Source: Streptomyces sp. Ru73 (GTDB lineage: Bacteria; Actinomycetota; Actinomycetes; Streptomycetales; Streptomycetaceae). From it: a stretch of 64,000 nucleotides of DNA. The DNA lies in assembly GCF_002920575.1 (NCBI RefSeq), contig NZ_PQSQ01000003.1, positions 1 to 64,000 of the forward strand. The letters run 5' to 3'. The position numbers and the translations under genes are program-made. Under the pieces are notes generated by a model. The model saw nothing but the letters and a program-made list of their open reading frames with translations. It searched no databases and was not told where the DNA came from. Numbering within the stretch: position 1 is the stretch's first letter; each line of letters opens with the position of its first letter. This document shows positions 44,024 through 53,432 of the stretch, in pieces.

Positions 44024-46354
44024 GTGACATACACCCGTACCAACTGGAACCAGCACTATGAGGGAGGGCGTGCCTTCCGGCCACTCGGCGATGCAGAGCG
44101 AGCCTTGTTCGCCAAGCACACACCCGCGCCCGATGGCGGAAGGGCCCTGGAGGTGGGCTGCGGCACTGGCGAGCTCGCGGTTTGCCTCACCGACCTTGGC
44201 TACACCGTCGACGCCATCGACTTCGCTGAAGGCGCCTTGGCCCGCGCCCGCAAAGAGCGGGACGGTGCCGAGGGGGTGCGGTGGTTGTGCCTGGACATCG
44301 AGCACGACGATCCGGCCGGGCTGAGCGAAGACGGCTACGACCTGATCACGATGCGCCTGATGCTCGCCTTCGTGGGCGACCGCACCCGAGTGCTGCACAG
44401 CTTAGCGGCCCGGCTGCGGCCCGGTGGTGCCCTGGTGGTCATCACTCCGGTAGCGGCGAACACCCCCGAGGAGCGGCGGCGCATCGCCCTGGAGGAGAAC
44501 GAGATCGACCTGCTTACCGAAGGCTGGGCACAGGTGGAGCGATGTGACGCAGACGGGCTCGCATTCCTGGTTCTGCGCGATCCGGGCGGCTCCTTCAAGG
44601 CGGTGGAGAAGGGCCGTCCGGAGCCGCAGGCGGTCCTCGGCGCGTGCGTCGTGGTCACCGACGACTGCGGCCGGGTCCTGCTCGGGCGCTCCACCCGCGG
44701 CATGTGGGAACTCCCCGGCGGTCGCATCGAGAACGGCGAATCTGCCCAGGCGGCGGCCGTCCGGGAGTTGGCCGAGGAGGCAGGGCTGAGCGCACGTGTT
44801 GAGGATGCGCACCTGCTGACGCTCCTCCACGATGATCGCGCCGATGTCCGTCGCGTATCGGCGGTGGTCCGCGTCACCGCCTGGACCGGCGCCCCGCAGG
44901 TGTCCGAGCCGCACCGCTTCACCCGCTGGGAGTGGCACGACCTGCACATCCTCTCCGGTCTCGGGGCTGTCTTTACGCCCTCCGCGCAGGCGCTGGAGGC
45001 GGTGTGGCCGGGCGTGCTGCCTGGCCTACCGCCCGTCCACTCCTACCCTCACGCCGATGGTTCCCCCGCCGTCGGCGGCGAGCCGGCCGAGGCTGTCCGG
45101 CTGCGTCAGAAGATGGCCGACGCCGTGATCGCCAAGGGCTGGGCCCCCTCGGCGCCCGTTCAGCAGGCACTGCGCACCGTGCCCCGGCACCGCTTCACCC
45201 CCGAAGCCCCGCTGAGCACCGCCTACGACGACGACCTGGCCGTCGTCACCCGCCGCGATAAGTCCGGTACGGCACTCAGCTCGGTCTCGGCCGCCTGGCT
45301 CCAAGCCGACATGATCGAGCACTTGCACCTGGAGCCGGGCATGACCGTCTTCGAGGCCGGCTCGGGCGGCTACAACGCCGAGCTGATGGCCCACGTCACC
45401 GGCCCGACAGGGCGGGTGATCACCGTGGACCTCGACCCTTACGTCATCCGCCGCACCCGGCGGCTGTGCGCCGAGGCCGGCAGCGGCCGGGTCACCGCCG
45501 TGCTCGGCGACGGCAGCCTCGGCGCTCCCGACCACGTCCCGGCCGAGGGGTTCCACGGCATGGTCATCACCCACAACGTGTGGGACATCGCGCCCGCCTG
45601 GCGGGAGCAGCTGGCCGAGGGCCGATACCTCGTCCTCCCGCTGGAAATACACGGCTACACGCGGGCAATCGCCTTTCAGCGGCAGGGAGACATACTGCAC
45701 GCACGCGACTGGACCGTGTGCGGATTCGTGAGGGACCAGGGCGCCGCCGCCCGCACCAAGCAGTCGGTCACGCTCGCCGACGGGCGACTGACACTGCACT
45801 TCCATGACGGCCCGGAACTGAAGACCACCGGACTCGACGAAGCGCTGCACGGTGAACGCTACGAGGTACCCACTGGGGTGGTCATGCCGGGTATGACCTC
45901 CTTCGCCACGCTGCAGGTGTACGCGGCCACCACCCTGGCGGACCACTGCCGCCTCACCACCGACCGCTCCTCCGAAAACCCCCTCGTGGCCGCCGGAGGC
46001 GAACACCTGCCCACCCTCGTCGCCGACGGGTCCCTGGCCTACCTGACGCCCGTCCAGCTCCACAAGGGCGCGACGCCGCCCGAAAGCCGCTGGGAGTTCT
46101 ATGCGCACGCCTACGGCCCGGCCGGACCCGCTCTGGCGGACCGGCTGATCGGCTGCGCACAGCAGTGGGACCGGCATGTGCGTCACACCGGCTACCCGCC
46201 GATGACCGTCCATCCAGCGGGTACGCCCGACCACGACCTTCCCGCCGGGTATGTGCTGGACAAGGCGGCCTCCCGCTTGGTCTTCCAGTGGCCAGGCGGC
46301 TCGGCGGATGCCCGGCCGGCGGCCCTGACCGCGGCAGGCAGCGCACGTGAGTGA
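44024..46354 (+). CDS. Three-domain fusion: SAM methyltransferase, NUDIX hydrolase and isoaspartyl-methyltransferase-like (FxLD-system type)
   Basis: A 776-residue protein from GTG 44024. Residues 1-195 are a class I methyltransferase (ALEVGCGTGELAVCLTDLGY, about 42). Residues about 200-340 are a NUDIX domain; its box spans about 231-253 and begins GGRIENGESAQAAAVRELAE. From about 350 (AEAVRLRQKMADAVIAKGWA) to the end is a PIMT-like methyltransferase with SAM loop TVFEAGSGGYNAELM, of the kind annotated 'methyltransferase, FxLD system' next to FxLD lanthipeptides. The first two domains are known as a bifunctional pair; the in-frame third is unusual. No FxLD peptide or lanthipeptide enzyme is in the window. 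Codon 127 (44402-44404) is TTA. Confidence 0.82.
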   Translation: MTYTRTNWNQHYEGGRAFRPLGDAERALFAKHTPAPDGGRALEVGCGTGELAVCLTDLGYTVDAIDFAEGALARARKERDGAEGVRWLCLDIEHDDPAGLSEDGYDLITMRLMLAFVGDRTRVLHSLAARLRPGGALVVITPVAANTPEERRRIALEENEIDLLTEGWAQVERCDADGLAFLVLRDPGGSFKAVEKGRPEPQAVLGACVVVTDDCGRVLLGRSTRGMWELPGGRIENGESAQAAAVRELAEEAGLSARVEDAHLLTLLHDDRADVRRVSAVVRVTAWTGAPQVSEPHRFTRWEWHDLHILSGLGAVFTPSAQALEAVWPGVLPGLPPVHSYPHADGSPAVGGEPAEAVRLRQKMADAVIAKGWAPSAPVQQALRTVPRHRFTPEAPLSTAYDDDLAVVTRRDKSGTALSSVSAAWLQADMIEHLHLEPGMTVFEAGSGGYNAELMAHVTGPTGRVITVDLDPYVIRRTRRLCAEAGSGRVTAVLGDGSLGAPDHVPAEGFHGMVITHNVWDIAPAWREQLAEGRYLVLPLEIHGYTRAIAFQRQGDILHARDWTVCGFVRDQGAAARTKQSVTLADGRLTLHFHDGPELKTTGLDEALHGERYEVPTGVVMPGMTSFATLQVYAATTLADHCRLTTDRSSENPLVAAGGEHLPTLVADGSLAYLTPVQLHKGATPPESRWEFYAHAYGPAGPALADRLIGCAQQWDRHVRHTGYPPMTVHPAGTPDHDLPAGYVLDKAASRLVFQWPGGSADARPAALTAAGSARE

Positions 46355-46608
46355 CGGTGCGGCGTTCCCCCGCGTGGTCGCCGGCACGCTGGGCCTCGCC
46401 TACGGCGCCCACGGTGAGCGGGAGCGGCAGGCGGCCGAACCGGCTCAGTTCGCACGCGCGGTCCTCCTGGCCGGTCCGGATGACCACCAAAGCCCGCGCT
46501 GCTGCCTTGAAACCGTAGGCTCAGCTACTGATCATTCCGGGGCACCGTCTGCGATGCTGACGGTGCCCCGGAGCTCCAGGGAAGACCACGTGTGGAAGGG
46601 GGCGCGCG

Positions 46609-47459
46609 ATGGAGATCGTGGTTGCCTCACAGAACGTTTCCCGAGGCGGGATACGGAGCGGAAGCGGCGACCCGCAGGACCGGTGGCCCGTCATTGCGGA
46701 GGCGCTGGCCTCCGTCTCGCCGGACATCGTCCTGATACAGGAGGCAGAAGGCTGGGGTGCCGACGCGGCCCGGCAACTGGTCCGGGCCGAGAACGACCTG
46801 GACATGGACGGCATCCTCAGCCCGAGCCGCACGGGCCTTGGGCCGGCATTGCTGTACCGGCGGGAGACGCTGGGCCGCCGCCAGTACGTCAACAGCGACT
46901 CCAGCATCGACGAGACGCACCACGGCTACACGACGGTCGGCTGGTCCCTGCCGCCCGCTCTGCCAGCCCTGCTGTGCGCCGGCAGCGTGCACTTCACGCC
47001 GTACGACGCGACGAAGGCCAAGCAGGAGGCCAACTTCGTGGCCTCGCGCGTACACCGCGCGGGCGGCGGCTACGCCATCCTCGGCGGGACGTGAACTTTG
47101 CCCCGCAAGATGGTCCCGAGCCCGACCTGACCATGCTGCGGCCCTACAACCGCGGCTCCCGGCTGCTGCCTTCCATCGACGGCGAGCCGCCCCGGGCGGA
47201 CCGGTCCGTGGCCCAGGTCCTGGCCGACAACGGGTTCGTGGACGTCGCCCGGCACCTGCACCAGGCGACGGGGGAGGAGGCCCTGATCGCGCCGACGGCC
47301 GGCGGCCTGCGCATCGATCAGATCTGGGTATCCGGCGCGCTGGCGCCGTGCATCATCGATTACGGAGTGCTGGACCACGGTGCATCCGATCACCCTGGCC
47401 TGTGGACTCGGCTGGACCTGTCCTGGGCGGCAACCGACGACGTGTGGGAGTACGTGTGA
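46609..47459 (+). pseudogene. Endonuclease/exonuclease/phosphatase-fold protein, single-base frameshift
   Basis: The first frame (MEIVVASQNVSRGGIRSGSG) encodes the EEP fold with SPDIVLIQEAEGWG (catalytic Glu) and ends at a TGA after YAILGGT. One base later the adjacent frame continues as DVNFAPQDGPEPDLTMLRPY, TAGGLRIDQIWVSG and LDHGASDHPGLWTRL, supplying the expected GDxN, D-x-W and SDH motifs. Restoring one G in the GGG run at 47086-47088 gives a complete protein of about 282 residues. It is either a recent pseudogene or a sequencing error. The 250 bases before it hold no gene. Confidence 0.8.
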
Positions 47460-47959
47460 ACACCACAGCCCCTGAGGGCCTCGCGGAGGCGATGACCGGC
47501 TACCGGTACCCGCAAACGCCCCTCGCCTGGGAAGAGGCGGTCGTGCAGGCGGGCCGGCTCCTGGCCCCGGCCTGGCCGCAAGAGCCCTCCGCGGGCGCGA
47601 GCACCGCGCTCGGCGCCGTCGCCCTGACCGTGTACGCACTCGCCCACGCCCGCGGCGTCCGACCGTCGGAGGTGTCGGCCGACACCGTGCTGGACGCGAT
47701 GGACGAGGTCGATGTTGAACACGAACCTTCCGGGCTCAAGACCCTGCTCGTCAACGAGCTGCCCGCTGCTGGCCACACCGGTGACAACGATCCGCTGCAG
47801 AGACTCAGGCTGAGCCTGATCCGCCGGGAGTCGTTCGCCACCACGGTGGACGTTCCGATCGACCTGACCGGCGGGCTGACGCGCTGCCCGTCGGGGCTGG
47901 CCGGCGCAGCACCGTGGATACGTCAGGCCCTCCAGCAGCCACACGGCTCGCGAGGCTGA
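47456..47959 (+). CDS. Hypothetical protein coupled to the EEP gene
   Basis: A 167-residue protein from GTG 47456, overlapping the EEP stop by four bases (GTGA). It reads MNTTAPEGLAEAMTGYRYPQ and has WEEAVVQAGRLLAPAWPQEP, a hydrophobic ALGAVALTVYALAHARGVRP helix and an acidic MDEVDVEHEPSGLKTLLVNE stretch. No family was recognised. It is probably functionally linked to the EEP-fold protein. The 220 bases after it show no gene. Confidence 0.55.
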   Translation: MNTTAPEGLAEAMTGYRYPQTPLAWEEAVVQAGRLLAPAWPQEPSAGASTALGAVALTVYALAHARGVRPSEVSADTVLDAMDEVDVEHEPSGLKTLLVNELPAAGHTGDNDPLQRLRLSLIRRESFATTVDVPIDLTGGLTRCPSGLAGAAPWIRQALQQPHGSRG

Positions 47960-48178
47960 CGACCAGGTCGTCGCAGTCGACAAAACGGGCGTGGCAGAGC
48001 GGGCCGGCAATTGGCTCAACCTGATCGGTCACAGGGAAACGCGCAGACCACAGCCATCCTGGGCGTCAGCGGCTGGCCGAATCAGATCACTGACTGTCAC
48101 TTTCTCATGATGGCCTGTCAGTGCCGGGTGCTGTCATACCCGTGCAGATGCCGTTGTCCGCGACGAGAGGGATTACAC

Positions 48179-49072
48179 ATGGACCAACGCGCCAGCAACC
48201 GGGGCCCAGGTGCGGGCATCACACCGTGCAGGGATACAGGGGGCATGAGTCGCCTTGGAGGTCGGCGGCCCTGGCTTCGTCGTCCGGCCACCTGGCCCAA
48301 CATTCTCCGCACCCCCTCCGTCCGCTGGCGACGCTCGGTTGGTCATGGCCCGGCCAGGCAACGCGGAACTGTTGATCGCGTGCGCCACGTACGGATGGTG
48401 GCTTGGCGGGCACTGTACCGAGGCTCGGGGTGGTGCCTCGTGGCGTTGACCGTGTGCGTGCTCGTCCTGCACGTCGGTCGGTGGACGGACTGGTGGCCCT
48501 CACCGTACCCGCTGGTAGTCGACATCGTCGGCCTGCCCGTTCTCCTTACGTACGCCCTATGGGCCCAGCGGCGCGTCGATCGCGACAAGTGGGACGCCCA
48601 CGTGGGCCGGCCGCGGCTGGAGATGACACTCGACCACCTCGACGCTCTTGACCATGCGGAGTTCGAGTTCGCCGTGCGGGACCTGCTGCGGCGCGACGGC
48701 TTCACGGCCGAGCGCGTCGGCGGTGCCAATGACGATGCCTGCGACGTCCGCGCCATCGACCTGGACCGTCGGGTCTGGGCCGTGCAGTGCAAGCATCGGC
48801 GCGCTGGAAGGCACGGCGACGCGGTCGATGTCCGCGTGGTCCGGGAGCTGAAAGGCACGGCCAGTGAGGTGCACAAGGCCACGTTCGCCCTAATCGTGAC
48901 CAACGGGAAGTTCACCAGCAAGGCCGTCCCTTCCGCCCAGAGGCTCGGCGTCCACTTGGTCGACCGGGAGCTGCTCGGCCAGTGGGCCTCCGGCCGTCCA
49001 CTGTGGGAGCTGCTGGCGCGTGTACCGGCGCCGCTGCGTCATCCCGCGGACGGACGTCGCGTGGCCGCGTAG
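48179..49072 (+). CDS. Membrane-anchored Mrr-like restriction endonuclease
   Basis: A 297-residue protein best started at ATG 48179 (GAGAGGG upstream; ATG 48245 also possible). A basic N-terminus precedes two membrane helices (WCLVALTVCVLVLHVGRW and LVVDIVGLPVLLTYALWA). The C-terminal domain (from about 140) is Mrr_cat: LDALDHAEFEFAVRDLLRRD, GFTAERVGGANDDACDVRAI and WAVQCKHRR, giving the D..QxK nuclease site. KATFALIVTNGKFTSKAV completes the fold. Such proteins cleave modified or foreign DNA. Placement in a mobile region fits a defence role. Confidence 0.82.
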   Translation: MDQRASNRGPGAGITPCRDTGGMSRLGGRRPWLRRPATWPNILRTPSVRWRRSVGHGPARQRGTVDRVRHVRMVAWRALYRGSGWCLVALTVCVLVLHVGRWTDWWPSPYPLVVDIVGLPVLLTYALWAQRRVDRDKWDAHVGRPRLEMTLDHLDALDHAEFEFAVRDLLRRDGFTAERVGGANDDACDVRAIDLDRRVWAVQCKHRRAGRHGDAVDVRVVRELKGTASEVHKATFALIVTNGKFTSKAVPSAQRLGVHLVDRELLGQWASGRPLWELLARVPAPLRHPADGRRVAA

Positions 49073-49192
49073 CCCGACTAGCGCCGGGCCGGTCTCAGTA
49101 CCAAGTCTGTCCAGTGACCGCAGCAACCATGATCGTTTCGGCCTGGTCATGGGGCGCTTGGTCGCGGCGAGTGCGGCACAGCGGTAGGGGAC

Positions 49193-50380
49193 TCATGACA
49201 GGACCGTTTTGCCTCCTGCGACAACAAGGCGGATGTTGCGCAGGGCGCCGAGGCTGGAAAGCGGGTCCCCGTCCACAGCGATGAGGTCGGCACGCTGCCC
49301 TTCGGCAAGCTGCCCGGTGTCGGTGAGGCCCAGGGCTTGTGCGGCGTCCGCGGTGGCCATGTCGAGAATCTTGGCGTTGGCGATGCCGAGGTACTCGTAG
49401 AACTCCAGAGTGTTCACGAGCTTGTCGAAGGTTGCGCGGGTCACGCCGGCGTCGGTGCCTGCGATCATGGGAACGCCAAGGTCAGCCATCCAACGCATGG
49501 AGCTGAAGAGGTACTCGGCTCGTTCTGCCCCGACACGTTCGGCGAAACCTCGCCAGTTGGGGCTGGTGGCGGTGCAGACGTAGATGCCTTGGGCCTTGAT
49601 CTGTGCGGCCAGGTCTTCGCGAAGGTCGAAGTCCCCGCCCTCGGTCATCCATGTGCAGTGTTCGATGGTGCTCACGCCGGCGCGGACTGCGGCTGCGATG
49701 CCGTCGGTGCCGTGGGCGTGGACGGCTACGGGCAGTCCGTGACGACCGGCTTCGTCCACCACGATGCTCAGCTCGTCCTCGGTGAACTGGTTCTGCCAGA
49801 TGGCGGGCCCGCCCTTGGTCATGCCTCCGCCGGTGCCCATGACCTTGATGACGTCGGCACCGAGGCCCGCGTTGCGGCGGACCATGGTGCGGATGGCGTC
49901 TTCACCGGCGACCTCGCCGCCGAAGAAGTGCAGGTGGCCGCCTGGTGAGGTAAGGGCGGTTGCCGAGGACAGGATGCGGGGGCCGCGCAGCGTTTCGTTC
50001 GTGATGGCGTCGCGCAGGCGAATGGCAAGGCCGTTGCGGTCGGCGAGGTCGCGTACGGTCGTCACGCCGCTGTACAGGAGCTGCTGTGCGCGTTCGGCCA
50101 TCCCCGCCAGCAGGTCCTCATCCCCGGTTTGCTGAGCGGTTTCGATGGGGTTGTTGCCGCCGTCGAGGGTCAGGTGCACGTGGGAGTCGATCAGCCCTGG
50201 CAGGAGCGTTCCCTGCGGGACATCCGTGGTGGGAATGCCTTCGGGCGCGAGCCGCTCGATGTGCTCGCGCGGTCCGACTGCGGCGATTCTGTCTCCGCGG
50301 ACCAGTACGGCCCCGTCTTCGATGTGGGCGCCGTGGGGGCCGGTGATGACCTGGCTTGCTGTGATCAGTGTTTCTGTCAC
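49193..50380 (-). CDS. Amidohydrolase family protein (prolidase/imidazolonepropionase-like)
   Basis: A 395-residue metal-dependent hydrolase from GTG 50380 with GAGGAG upstream (ATG 50395 possible). Metal ligands are all present: His67/His69 in DSHVHLTLDGG, Lys179 in ADVIKVMGTGGG (carboxylated bridge), His221/223 in AVHAHGTDG, His241 in IEHCTWM and Asp in IAGTDAGVT. It is a binuclear-type amidohydrolase, usually annotated Xaa-Pro dipeptidase or imidazolonepropionase-like; the true substrate is unknown. It is 47 bases downstream of the MAB_1171c gene in the same direction. Confidence 0.88.
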   Translation of the reverse strand: MTETLITASQVITGPHGAHIEDGAVLVRGDRIAAVGPREHIERLAPEGIPTTDVPQGTLLPGLIDSHVHLTLDGGNNPIETAQQTGDEDLLAGMAERAQQLLYSGVTTVRDLADRNGLAIRLRDAITNETLRGPRILSSATALTSPGGHLHFFGGEVAGEDAIRTMVRRNAGLGADVIKVMGTGGGMTKGGPAIWQNQFTEDELSIVVDEAGRHGLPVAVHAHGTDGIAAAVRAGVSTIEHCTWMTEGGDFDLREDLAAQIKAQGIYVCTATSPNWRGFAERVGAERAEYLFSSMRWMADLGVPMIAGTDAGVTRATFDKLVNTLEFYEYLGIANAKILDMATADAAQALGLTDTGQLAEGQRADLIAVDGDPLSSLGALRNIRLVVAGGKTVLS

Positions 50381-50427
50381 GGAGTTGCTCCTCATCCTGT
50401 TTGCCCGGGTGCTGGTCCGCGGGCTGT

Positions 50428-51588
50428 TCAACGTGAAGTGCTGCCGGCCTTCAGTCGCCCTGGCTGTCTGCTGAGTGCATCGGAGAGCAGCACGAGTTGC
50501 CGGACATCGGCATCGAGGTCGTTTTCGTCGTCGCCGGGGAGAGCGACAGCCAACGCGTGCCCGGGTGTCGCTGCTTGGTCCGCTTGGGCATCTAGGGCTT
50601 TCCCCAGATGCCGGGCCAGGTCCGAAGGCGATGCGTCTTCTTGCACGCCGAGCTGGGCGAGCGTGGGGCTGATACGCACCAGGCCGTCGCGGCATTCGAT
50701 GACCCGGCGGTAGTAGCGGTAGTGAGTGCCGCGCAGGGAAAGGAAGTCGCGCCAGCCGTTGGTGGGCACGCGGCCCAGGGCGTCCTGGGGAAACGCATCG
50801 TGCAAGGCATCCCACAGTGGGCGCAACCGTCGATACGCACGGCGGTGCTGCAGCCACACCCGGCCGCTGGCCAACCGCATCGCGGCGCCGGAGTAGGTCA
50901 CCCCGACGATGAACACCGGGACCGCTAGCCCGAGAAGGCCCTGTGTGCCCTGGTTGAGCCAGGCCGGGGCCTGCTCACCACGCCACCGCATCACGTCGAT
51001 GCCGAGGCGTCCGGCATTCGCCGCCACCATGCCTGCCAACGCTCCCGTCGTCAGCCACAGCCCTGTCGCCAGTGGGCGGAGCGACATTCGGGCGTAGCGC
51101 ACCGTCCACCACAGCGCTGAGGCGAGCGCATAGACCAGATAGAGCGCAGCCACGATGAAGAACAGGGCCACTGGAGTTTGCGACATGTCCGCGGTGGCGA
51201 AGTCTCGGCCTCGAACATCAGCCGGTGTGGCTACCGTCGACAGGATGAGGATCAGTACCGCCACTGCCAGGGGAAGAGCTTCCCACCGGGCGCGGCGGCT
51301 GGCGCGCGGTCGTTCCTCTGCGGAGACGAGGAACACGCACATCAAGAGGTAGACCACTCCGAGCAGCAGAGCGTTCTGGACCAACCGCGAGACACCGATC
51401 CCCAATACATGATCGACGATGCGTGCCGCGGCATCCAGACCGAGCAAGAACGACGCTGCCGTGCAGATGAGGCACAGCGTCACAACACGAAGAGAAAGGT
51501 CACGAGGAGCCCGGGCGACCTGAACCAGCTTCCAGACGACGGAGAGATGGAGAATCGCGGCCGTAAGGATCAAGACGGTCACAGCCAC
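50428..51588 (-). CDS. MAB_1171c family putative transporter (seven-helix membrane protein)
   Basis: A 386-residue protein from GTG 51588. It has seven hydrophobic helices in the first 240 residues (VTVLILTAAILHLSVVW, VVYLLMCVFLVSA, ALFFIVAALYLVYALASALW and others), then a cytoplasmic domain with WLQHRRAYRRLRPLWDALHD and HYRYYRRVIECRDGLVRISP. These are the hallmarks of the actinobacterial MAB_1171c family. The function is unproven and 'transporter' is a name only. It overlaps the ImmA/IrrE gene's stop by 10 bases; the trio with XRE is a recurring Streptomyces arrangement. Confidence 0.82.
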   Translation of the reverse strand: MAVTVLILTAAILHLSVVWKLVQVARAPRDLSLRVVTLCLICTAASFLLGLDAAARIVDHVLGIGVSRLVQNALLLGVVYLLMCVFLVSAEERPRASRRARWEALPLAVAVLILILSTVATPADVRGRDFATADMSQTPVALFFIVAALYLVYALASALWWTVRYARMSLRPLATGLWLTTGALAGMVAANAGRLGIDVMRWRGEQAPAWLNQGTQGLLGLAVPVFIVGVTYSGAAMRLASGRVWLQHRRAYRRLRPLWDALHDAFPQDALGRVPTNGWRDFLSLRGTHYRYYRRVIECRDGLVRISPTLAQLGVQEDASPSDLARHLGKALDAQADQAATPGHALAVALPGDDENDLDADVRQLVLLSDALSRQPGRLKAGSTSR

Positions 51589-52094
51589 CCCTGCCGGTCA
51601 CCGAGTGCCGTCTGCACGCGACGCAGAGACGGGTCCGAAGCAGGCCGGGGGGCAACTCGGTCCAGCACCGATGCCCACTCCAGCACGATCGTCGCGACCA
51701 ATTCAGCCTCGCGTTCGTGCTCCTCATCGTACGAAGTCCGACGAAGAAGCCGCCTCACCGATCCCGGCGCAAGATTCGGGACTCCTGCACAGAGCTCGTC
51801 GTCGTCGACCGCTTCACTCTGGTGATCCGCGAGGATATGCCCTACCTCGTGCAGGATGATGTGCCGCTGATGACTCGCGGTGGTCTCCTGCTGGTACAGG
51901 ATGTAATCGGCGGCCGGGGTCGCGATCCAGGCACCGAACGGGCCGGGAACCGGCATCCGGTGCGGCACCAGCCGGATAGGGCGGCCGCGGCGTTCACCCA
52001 GTTGCTGGCAGAGCTCGCCCACACGCAGGGGAGGGTGAATGTCCAGGGCCCGCAGTTCTCTTTTGCAGCGCCTGCGAAGCTCGCGCTCTTTCAA
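51579..52094 (-). CDS. ImmA/IrrE-type zinc metalloprotease
   Basis: A 171-residue protein. The HEVGH zinc motif lies in IILHEVGHILADHQSEA, with a downstream EHEREAELVATIVL helix giving the third ligand. TTG 52094 was chosen because AGGAG lies seven bases before it and homology starts there (KERELRRRCKRELRALDIHP). ATG 52169, overlapping the XRE stop, is an alternative. In ICEBs1 ImmA cleaves the XRE repressor ImmR, so this enzyme may degrade the adjacent XRE protein. Confidence 0.82.
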   Translation of the reverse strand: MKERELRRRCKRELRALDIHPPLRVGELCQQLGERRGRPIRLVPHRMPVPGPFGAWIATPAADYILYQQETTASHQRHIILHEVGHILADHQSEAVDDDELCAGVPNLAPGSVRRLLRRTSYDEEHEREAELVATIVLEWASVLDRVAPRPASDPSLRRVQTALGDRQGWL

Positions 52095-52165
52095 GGTAGT
52101 TCTCCTGCACACGACACGCGCTGCAGCAGCACCCCCGCCCGCGGTATGACGGCGATCAAAGGCCA

Positions 52166-52612
52166 TCATTCGCGATGCTCTGCCTGCTCCAATCTGTAAA
52201 CGACGTCCAGCAGGTCCATTACCTGCTTTCGCCGTTCATCCGACAGCTCGCCGGCACGCATAGCCATGAGCTTGACGTCACCGTTTCCAAGTGCGTCCTC
52301 GAAGCTCGCCTGCTCGGCTGCCATTCTTTCCAGTCGGCCGTCCACTTGGCCCGTCACGGAGTCATCAAAGAAGTATGCGACGGGAACGCCAAAAAAGTTC
52401 GCCAAACCCGTCAGGTGGCGCATGGTGGGGTTGTCCTTCTTCCCCTTCCGTAGCTGCCACACGTAGCTCATGGAGATGTTGATCCCCGACTGGCTGATGG
52501 CATTTGCCACGTACTCGTTGGTGTACTCGCGGCCGTCGTCGCCCCTGATCGCATCGAACAGGTGGTTGATCTTCTCTGCCAAAGAGCGGCCCGTCGCCTC
52601 GCTCTCGCTCAC
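52166..52612 (-). CDS. XRE-family regulator paired with ImmA/IrrE
   Basis: A 148-residue protein (MSESEATGRSLAEKINHLFD). The HTH spans about 12-75: YTNEYVANAISQSGINISMS then YVWQLRKGKKDNPTMRHLTG, with LANFFGVPVAYFFDD. The C-terminal helical part resembles an oligomerisation or protease-target region. It is the likely repressor of the XRE-ImmA-MAB_1171c operon. The 820 bases upstream (52613-53432) hold no supportable gene. Confidence 0.88.
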   Translation of the reverse strand: MSESEATGRSLAEKINHLFDAIRGDDGREYTNEYVANAISQSGINISMSYVWQLRKGKKDNPTMRHLTGLANFFGVPVAYFFDDSVTGQVDGRLERMAAEQASFEDALGNGDVKLMAMRAGELSDERRKQVMDLLDVVYRLEQAEHRE

Positions 52613-53295
52613 TGCTTCCCCTCTCGCTGAGAGTCAGTCCGCAAGTGTACACGAGTGGAGGGTGCGCTGGCAGATCCCTTCACAACAGTTGAGTGAGTAG
52701 CTGTCTCGGTATACGCTCCCATCGGTGCTTTTCACTGAAGTGAATGCACGGCAAGAAGATGGCTGCATGCGAGTGGAGATGTTGATCAACTTTCGGCGGC
52801 TCCCCTTGGGGTTAGGGGTGTCCCTGGAGGGTGAAAACCCGTCTGGGGACACTGTGTCACCCTCGGCCCGGCCGGTCGCCAGTCGCACGATTTCGGACAA
52901 CGGTGATGAACTCGGCTTTTTGTGGACTCCTAATGCGCCGGAGATCGATCGCAGAGGATGTGCCGTGACCGGCACCTCAAGAAGATCGAATTACTTTCAG
53001 CTGACACGCAAAAGCGCTGCGCATTGTGATGGAGTCCTCGGAGGGCGTAAATGCTCTGGTTCCGACGGTTGCTGCCCTGGCGGATTTGCGTGGGCGGTCT
53101 GTCGCCGCGTCGTCTCGAACGCCCGCCTCGATCGAGCGGGGGATGTGTCGATGTGATGTCGGTGTGGACGAGCGCCCTGCCACGGCTGGAGTGTTGACCG
53201 ACCTGGGCATATGTTGCTGGTCCCTCGGCGAGAACCGCCGGGGTAACGCCCACGAGGAAGGCGATCACATCGAGTGCACCGGAGGGAAAAAGAGT

Positions 53296-53329
53296 CCGGC
53301 GCCCGGAAGTAGCAGCTTCCGAGCGCCGG
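53296..53329. terminator. Hairpin in the gap before the replication genes
   Basis: CCGGCGCCCGGAAG pairs with CTTCCGAGCGCCGG (one mismatch) around a six-base loop, about 100 bases before the gene at 53433. No T tract follows. It may insulate the replication operon. Confidence 0.5.
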
Positions 53330-53432
53330 GACCGCCACCCCAAAGGGGCACGGATTCATAACTGGGGCGGGTCGGCTGACCTTTTCGACGAGAGCGGCCG
53401 CCCCTCCCCACCTACAAGCGAGGGATTATCGC

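Noticed and set aside
52848-52858. GACACTGTGTC palindrome, possible WhiA-like site
   Set aside because: A single short copy without a clear promoter or gene is too common to call.
52725-53156. 143-codon plus-strand frame in the gap after the XRE gene
   Set aside because: It has mixed composition, many Cys/Ser and no motif or ribosome-binding site. The gap is treated as noncoding.
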